Assembly: GCA_001801175.1 (NCBI GenBank)
Contig: MGWZ01000097.1
Span: 3,982 to 46,278, forward strand
Reading direction: 5' to 3'
Source of the DNA: Gallionellales bacterium RIFCSPLOWO2_02_FULL_57_47
Lineage (GTDB): Bacteria > Pseudomonadota > Gammaproteobacteria > Burkholderiales > Gallionellaceae
Length of the DNA: 42,297 bases
Below are positions 37,601 through 42,297 of this stretch, piece after piece (position 1 is the stretch's first letter; each line of letters opens with the position of its first letter). Under the pieces are notes generated by a model. The model ran no database searches. It was not told the DNA's origin and worked only from the letters and a program-made list of their open reading frames with translations. Both the position numbers and the translations under genes were made by a program.

Positions 37601-38662
37601 GCCAAAACATTGCCGGGCGATGAAGCGATCATCAATGGCGGCAGGGGTATCGGCGGGGCGGCTTTCCGGGCTTCAAGCTATAACGGAACCGGGCCGGGCC
37701 TGCTGACCGTGACCGTGGATGCCGGTACGGCTGGTGAAACACCGGGCTTTGGCAACGTTTCGGGGCAGCTGACCGGCATTGGTTTGAATGGCGCGATCTT
37801 GAGTTACGACCTGAATGCCCTGCTGCCTTCATTTGCTTTCGAACAGGTTAACGGGGTGGCGGCGCTGGCCAGTACCACGAGTAACGTCGCAACACCGCAT
37901 CGCCAGGTGCTGATGTCCCTGACCGAACCGAATGTTGCGGTCATACCTGCCGTACCGGTGCTCGGCTACTATGCGAATGCACCGGCCCGGACGGTGACGG
38001 ATGTGACAGGCAACCTGACCCAGTTTGACATGAATACCATCAACAATGGCGGAGACAACAATCCGTCAATGACCTTGACCAGAGACACCAGTTTGCTGGC
38101 CGACGCGGGCAATGATGCGGCCAGCGGCATCAGCTGGGGGCGCTGGGAGGGCGGCAGCGTGAATGCCACGGATAGGAACAACGCCGTGACCACACCGCAT
38201 ACGCTGGCGGGTAGCCTGCACTGGATCGCCGGGCCGACAGAAACGGCAGCGGTGACCCTGCCGGTTTCGGGCACCTATACTTACACCAATGCCGGGGGAA
38301 CTTTGCCGACCGACAATCTGGGCAATACGGGCACGCTGAACAATGCAACATTGAGTGCCAACTTTACCGCGCAAACGGTGGATGTCGGCGTAAACGTGAC
38401 GGTTGCGGGCTCAACCCTGGATGCGGCTGCCGCGAATGTGCCGATCATCCAGAGGACAGCTTTTTATGCCGATAGCCAGATGCCCGGTGCGGCGCACCTG
38501 ACGGTAACGTGTACAACCGGTTGCGGCACGTCAGCTCAAGGGGTGATCGTGGGCGGCTTCACTGGTGCGGGCGCTACCGGAGCGATGATGGCATATGGAT
38601 TGCAGAATGTTGGCGCAGCGAGTACCCAGGTGATATCCGGTGTGACCGCGTTCCATCGTTAA
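34688..38662 (+). CDS. Giant FecR-domain protein with four TbpB-like beta-barrel repeats
   Basis: A 1324-residue secreted protein. After a signal peptide (ending TACAG) comes a FecR domain (about 30-170) with [11 protein letters not shown] and [14 protein letters not shown] charged linker follows, then four repeats opening at about residues 355, 617, 870 and 1147 with FGRW/LGTW/WGRW-type motifs (YFGRWQGG, RFGRWSSV, HLGTWDTG, SWGRWEGG). Each runs on through an HWI(A/T)GPE-like segment (units 2-4), a GTL..A.LTADF strand and a closing G.(F/L)TG....GAI.SY segment. The pattern resembles the beta-barrel domain of TbpB-type surface proteins. Units 1, 2 and 4 carry a C-x(2-3)-C pair at the same place. 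The final unit is shorter (178 residues). The TAA stop is the left edge of the second MITE-like element. Confidence 0.85.
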   Translation: MNATKNIAICLGIALASLMPVTACAGIAGYTQFVNGSVRIVSAAGEARTLQKGVAVNEGDTVISAKGASAQIRMQDGGFVAMRPDTQLKFDSFKFSGKEDGSERSYFSLFKGGFRAVTGLIGRVNKPNYRITTSVATIGIRGTDHETYVVTPDSSLANGVQPGTYNKVNVGETFIATDKGTIFVLPNQMGYAGAADQMPELRPLDTDIFTVADKPAREAKSDKEDGKEVRETATVDNTAEQGAAPAVEVASAAREEIKTDILQRPITTTDGKDLTGGGTTHNPAYNALNGYGYEALGVDAAGGWVNPYAIELPGSSYLLDGGNNLVGVVGGSIVENTKFDGGVAKDTYVSADGSVYFGRWQGGTYVDPETMTTVDMLNTITMKPTSMQWVLAANPPSGFVQTLVGTKTYDLTAATHPTDHLGNIGTLTAATLTADFINQIVNASLALSFSTADPVNISTDDKAYTVTTPGGIAISGDTVWGTGAVTCSGSCQDAIYSADIWARFAGNAADKVAIPYNIIGGSELVQGVALVSAATPPAVGTFAAYTPSNILIETAVPFFSMGWGNPMAAPADITYNPTGSSNLSSFIDREIVGDASISYSVTGGATPVTGAATTAATGIRFGRWSSVDAVEFTLAAPLGGANWGVPTTWMYGPEGYWDDLNTTVPTGTFIYALDGSTAPYDSQSGQSGTLTGASISVDFISSLVSADVALTVGGQAWSASATGMSLNGSQFFADAGGGGLIVSMGAGTPTTCQTCFGSLSGAFTGQNYAGAILSYNLGDSSANAGGEVSGQAALVRTGPTITDGTATPTGMYVVADFGGSIQTADTLSTDVSGVLTAYSQSGAAATGYMSTTVTCTTCTVAAPTANTPATGIHLGTWDTGSFTQTWGFGIGSASPHWITGPEAGPLFLANALVGTKTFSFDGGMVTNFIGTPGTVLGTTALTVDFTRQVVGINLDLSVPDMQTTPVSHTWNAKTLPGDEAIINGGRGIGGAAFRASSYNGTGPGLLTVTVDAGTAGETPGFGNVSGQLTGIGLNGAILSYDLNALLPSFAFEQVNGVAALASTTSNVATPHRQVLMSLTEPNVAVIPAVPVLGYYANAPARTVTDVTGNLTQFDMNTINNGGDNNPSMTLTRDTSLLADAGNDAASGISWGRWEGGSVNATDRNNAVTTPHTLAGSLHWIAGPTETAAVTLPVSGTYTYTNAGGTLPTDNLGNTGTLNNATLSANFTAQTVDVGVNVTVAGSTLDAAAANVPIIQRTAFYADSQMPGAAHLTVTCTTGCGTSAQGVIVGGFTGAGATGAMMAYGLQNVGAASTQVISGVTAFHR

Positions 38663-38796
38663 GGAATCGCAGATTAAATCGTCATTGCGAGGAGCGTAGC
38701 GACGCGGCAATCCAGAAGCTCGTTTTATATCAAACACTGGATTGCCACGCTTCGCTCGCAACGACAGCTTGGGTGAATAAATCAGCGGTTTCTTAA
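38659..38796. mobile_element. MITE-like element, copy 2 (138 bp)
   Basis: The ends are TTAAGGAATCGCAGATTAAAT and GAATAAATCAGCGGTTTCTTAA. Inside, GTCATTGCGAGGAGCGTAGC pairs with GCTTCGCTCGCAACGAC and GGCAATCCAG with CTGGATTGCC. Its ends and inner arms match copy 1 (18359-18497) in order. TTAA lies at both ends. No transposase gene is in the window. Confidence 0.75.
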
Positions 38797-38815
38797 AGAA
38801 AGCCTCATGCTTGCG

Positions 38816-38855
38816 CACAACGAACAAGCCCGCAATCGCGGGCTTGTTCGTTGTG
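38816..38855. terminator. Perfect 18-bp hairpin, probable terminator
   Basis: CACAACGAACAAGCCCGC and GCGGGCTTGTTCGTTGTG are exactly complementary around an AATC loop. It lies between the convergent giant FecR gene and purB. There is no T-run on either side, so intrinsic termination is uncertain, although the position is right. Confidence 0.55.
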
Positions 38856-38870
38856 GACTTGAGGTGAGGA

Positions 38871-40253
<1,383 letters not shown>

Positions 40254-40286
40254 TCAATGCGAAAGCGCATATTTTACGCGAAAGCC

Positions 40287-40378
40287 GTAGGATGGGTTGA
40301 GCGTCGCGATACCCATCATCGATACTGCGCTTGCTTATCAGGCGATGGGTATCGGCCTGCGGCCTCGACCCATCCTAC
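40287..40378. repeat. Inverted repeat between mnmA and purB
   Basis: GTAGGATGGGTTGAGCGTCG... and its partner ending ...CTCGACCCATCCTAC form long imperfect arms with GATACCCATC/GATGGGTATC inside. On the minus strand the mnmA stop TAG is the first triplet of the repeat. Confidence 0.8.
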
Positions 40379-41463
40379 TCGATGATTGCGCCACCCAGGC
40401 AGACCTCGCCATCGTAGAGCACCACCGACTGTCCCGGCGTGACGGCCCATTGAGGTTCGATGAAATCAATTGTGCAGCGGCCATTATCGAGTTCAGTGAT
40501 CTGACAGGGCGCGTCGACCTGCCGGTAGCGAGTCTTGGCAGCGTAGGGATGATTGAGCAGCGGCGCAGTGCCGCTGATCCAGTGGCAATCCAGCGCGGTC
40601 AACCGCTTGCTCAGCAGCGCCGGGTGGCCGTGCCCCTGCACCACGATCAGGCGGTTGTTCGCCATGTCCTTGCCAGCCACAAACCACGGTTCGCCGGAGG
40701 CTTCTTTTGCACCGCCGATGCCCAGCCCTTGCCGCTGGCCGATGGTGTAAAAAGACAGCCCGATGTGCTGGCCCACCACCTTGCCATCGGGGGTGCGCAT
40801 CTCGCCGGGCTGGGTCGGCAAATAGCGATTGAGGAATTCGCGGAACGGGCGCTCGCCGATGAAGCAAATGCCGGTGCTGTCGCGCTTGGCGTAATTGTGC
40901 AACTCATGCTGCTCGGCGATCGCGCGCACCTGCGACTTCAGCAGCTTGCCGAGCGGGAAGATCGCATGGCTCAATTGCGCCTGGTTCAGGCGATACAGGA
41001 AATAACTCTGGTCCTTGCTGGCATCGCTCGCCTTGAGCAACTGGAACAGGCCGTCCGCCTCGCGCACCTGCGCGTAGTGCCCGGTGGCGATCGTGTCCGC
41101 CCCCAGTTGTATCGCGTGGTCGAGAAACGCCCTGAACTTGATTTCCGAATTGCACAGGATATCCGGGTTGGGCGTGCGCCCGGCCTGGTATTCGCGCAGG
41201 AAATAACTGAACACGCGCTCCCTGTATTCGCCGGCGAAATTGACCGCCTCAATGTGAATTCCGATCTTGTCGGCGACCGACACCGCGTCCAGCAGATCCT
41301 GGCGCGACGAACAGTATTCGTCGTTGTCGTCATCCTCCCAATTCTTCATGAACAGGCCGATCACCTCATAGCCCTGCTGCTTGAGCAACAGCGCGGTGAC
41401 CGAGGAGTCCACCCCGCCGGACATGCCGACGACGATGCGCCGGGGTTGAAGATGGTTGTTCAC
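40375..41463 (-). CDS. mnmA: tRNA-specific 2-thiouridylase
   Basis: A 362-residue MnmA that thiolates U34 of tRNA Lys, Glu and Gln. The PP-loop [15 protein letters not shown] and the catalytic Cys pair ([10 protein letters not shown] and [16 protein letters not shown]) are present. In E. coli its sulfur arrives through the IscS-TusA-TusBCDE relay; a TusA-like protein is encoded at 1529. The nudJ-mnmA order is that of E. coli. Confidence 0.97.
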   Translation of the reverse strand: MNNHLQPRRIVVGMSGGVDSSVTALLLKQQGYEVIGLFMKNWEDDDNDEYCSSRQDLLDAVSVADKIGIHIEAVNFAGEYRERVFSYFLREYQAGRTPNPDILCNSEIKFRAFLDHAIQLGADTIATGHYAQVREADGLFQLLKASDASKDQSYFLYRLNQAQLSHAIFPLGKLLKSQVRAIAEQHELHNYAKRDSTGICFIGERPFREFLNRYLPTQPGEMRTPDGKVVGQHIGLSFYTIGQRQGLGIGGAKEASGEPWFVAGKDMANNRLIVVQGHGHPALLSKRLTALDCHWISGTAPLLNHPYAAKTRYRQVDAPCQITELDNGRCTIDFIEPQWAVTPGQSVVLYDGEVCLGGAIIE

Positions 41464-41549
41464 GTTTGCCCCCTCACCCGTGGGGCTGGGAGCGGAGTCG
41501 GGGAGAGACCGCAGCCGCCAATTCCTCGTTGAACCCTGTGAACTTCACC

Positions 41550-41593
41550 GTAGGGTGCGCTCTGCGCACCATGGTGCATGGAATGCACCCTAC
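41550..41593. repeat. GTAGGGTGC inverted repeat between nudJ and mnmA
   Basis: GTAGGGTGCGCTCTGCGCACC and GGTGCATGGAATGCACCCTAC form nested inverted repeats. The edge resembles the repeats at 4849 and 40287. Left of it (41470-41510) lies a degenerate CCCTCACCC/GGGGAGAG-type repeat. Confidence 0.7.
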
Positions 41594-41643
41594 AAAATCC
41601 GTTGCCAGCTTGAGGTTCATGGGTAGGGGAAAGAGCTTGCTTG

Positions 41644-42090
41644 TTAGTCATAGTGAACCAGCAATTCCAGCGGGAAACGCCTGCCGGCGAGATAATCCTC
41701 GACGCAGCGCAAAATCAGCGGGCTGCGATGACGGGATTGACTGGCGCGGATTTCATCGGGCGTCAGCCACACGGCGTGCAGGATCCCTGTGTCGAGCTGA
41801 CGGCCAGCTTCAAATCCGGTGATCTCGCCGGTAAAGGCAAAGCGCAGATAGGTGGTGTTGGATTCATCGGAATGCCAGCGATAAACGCCGAGCAGATGCC
41901 GCGGGGCAAAGTGATAAGCGGATTCTTCCAGCACTTCGCGCGCCACTGCGGCCAGTAACGACTCATCGGCTTCCAGATGTCCGGCAGGCTGGTTGAAGCG
42001 CAACCCTTGTGAGGTTTCCTCCTCCACCAGCAAAAATTTACCATCGCGCTCGATGACGGCGGCGACAGTGACGTTGGGTTTCCAGATCAT
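41644..42090 (-). CDS. nudJ: NudJ-type Nudix phosphatase
   Basis: A 148-residue Nudix hydrolase resembling NudJ, a phosphatase for HMP pyrophosphate and nucleoside phosphates. The N-terminus MIWKPNVTVAAVIERDGKFLLVEE and the Nudix box GHLEADESLLAAVAREVLEES are clear. The Gly usually seen two residues after the final Glu pair is Ala. Its position just before mnmA matches the E. coli order. The symbol rests on similarity and synteny. Confidence 0.85.
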   Translation of the reverse strand: MIWKPNVTVAAVIERDGKFLLVEEETSQGLRFNQPAGHLEADESLLAAVAREVLEESAYHFAPRHLLGVYRWHSDESNTTYLRFAFTGEITGFEAGRQLDTGILHAVWLTPDEIRASQSRHRSPLILRCVEDYLAGRRFPLELLVHYD

Positions 42091-42185
42091 TTATGGTTCT
42101 CTGCAAAAAATAAAAAAGCAGTGTATCTCCTGCTTTCTTCGGGTTTGTGACGGATGGCTGCCGCTGATTCGCGGCTGAACGCTCG

Positions 42186-42297
42186 CTATGCTCTTGTCAG
42201 CCTGTCCCGCAAACGGGTCATTGGGTTGGGTGGATTATCCATTAAACGAAAAACATCATCAAATTGCAGTTCTGTCGGGGTGCGCAGCACGTAGGGC
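42186..42297 (-). CDS. 3' end of a minus-strand gene cut by the window edge
   Basis: An open minus-strand frame runs in from the right edge and ends at TAG (42186-42188). Its last residues read PTELQFDDVFRLMDNPPNP then MTRLRDRLTRA, which looks protein-like. I cannot name the family, and the fragment is too short to be sure it is coding. The 95-base gap to nudJ shows no gene. Confidence 0.4.
   Translation of the reverse strand, partial: PYVLRTPTELQFDDVFRLMDNPPNPMTRLRDRLTRA

Overview
The window looks like a piece of a betaproteobacterial chromosome, most likely Nitrosomonadales and possibly an iron-oxidising Gallionellaceae member. This is inferred from gene order and protein character (ilvB-ilvH-ilvC-psd-pssA-leuA, an ECF sigma factor with DUF3619 and DUF3106 partners, FecR/TPR-barrel surface genes), not from a marker gene. 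No rRNA, tRNA, CRISPR array or intact insertion sequence was recognised.

Layout. 0-2 kb: a Ser/Thr protein kinase with a C-terminal cyclic-nucleotide-binding domain, then a TusA-type protein. 2-9 kb: the conserved valS-holC-pepA group on the minus strand, divergent from lptF-lptG on the plus strand. 9-10.7 kb: a minus-strand ECF sigma/DUF3619/DUF3106 operon. 10.8-17.5 kb: branched-chain amino acid genes ilvBHC and leuA, with phospholipid genes psd and pssA between them. 17.6-21.1 kb: a small beta-barrel protein, a YihY/BrkB membrane protein, a UPF0114 membrane protein and a TlpA-type thioredoxin. 21.1-23.5 kb: a lytic transglycosylase and proS (minus). 23.7-25.8 kb: rppH, a CBS-domain protein and a PEGA lipoprotein. 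25.9-28.3 kb: dut-coaBC (minus), divergent from radC (plus). 28.3-38.7 kb: an accessory surface locus (below). 38.9-42.1 kb: purB, mnmA and a NudJ-type Nudix gene (minus), then the 3' end of one more minus-strand gene at the window edge.

The most interesting region is 28.4-38.7 kb, directly downstream of radC, where rpmB-rpmG often lie in other proteobacteria. A sigma70-like promoter leads straight into what reads as a GEMM-I (cyclic di-GMP class I) riboswitch. Downstream is an outer-membrane lipoprotein with an IgGFc-binding-like domain, a Pro-rich spacer and a His/Asp-rich, probably metal-binding tail. Next come a TPR plus beta-barrel protein resembling Slam (DUF560) surface-protein exporters and a FecR-domain protein. 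A degenerate 3' fragment of a second, diverged radC follows, then a second Slam-like/FecR pair with its own promoter. The second FecR protein is 1324 residues long and carries four repeats of about 260 residues resembling TbpB-type beta-barrels. My reading is a c-di-GMP-responsive surface-display system with two export units; its function is inferred.

The second theme is repeats. Many gaps hold a long imperfect inverted repeat, and several of these elements supply or abut the stop codon of the gene before them. Two 138-139 bp MITE-like elements lie between a stop codon and a downstream hairpin. One repeat sits in frame inside valS, and another apparently encodes part of the N-terminus of the lytic transglycosylase.
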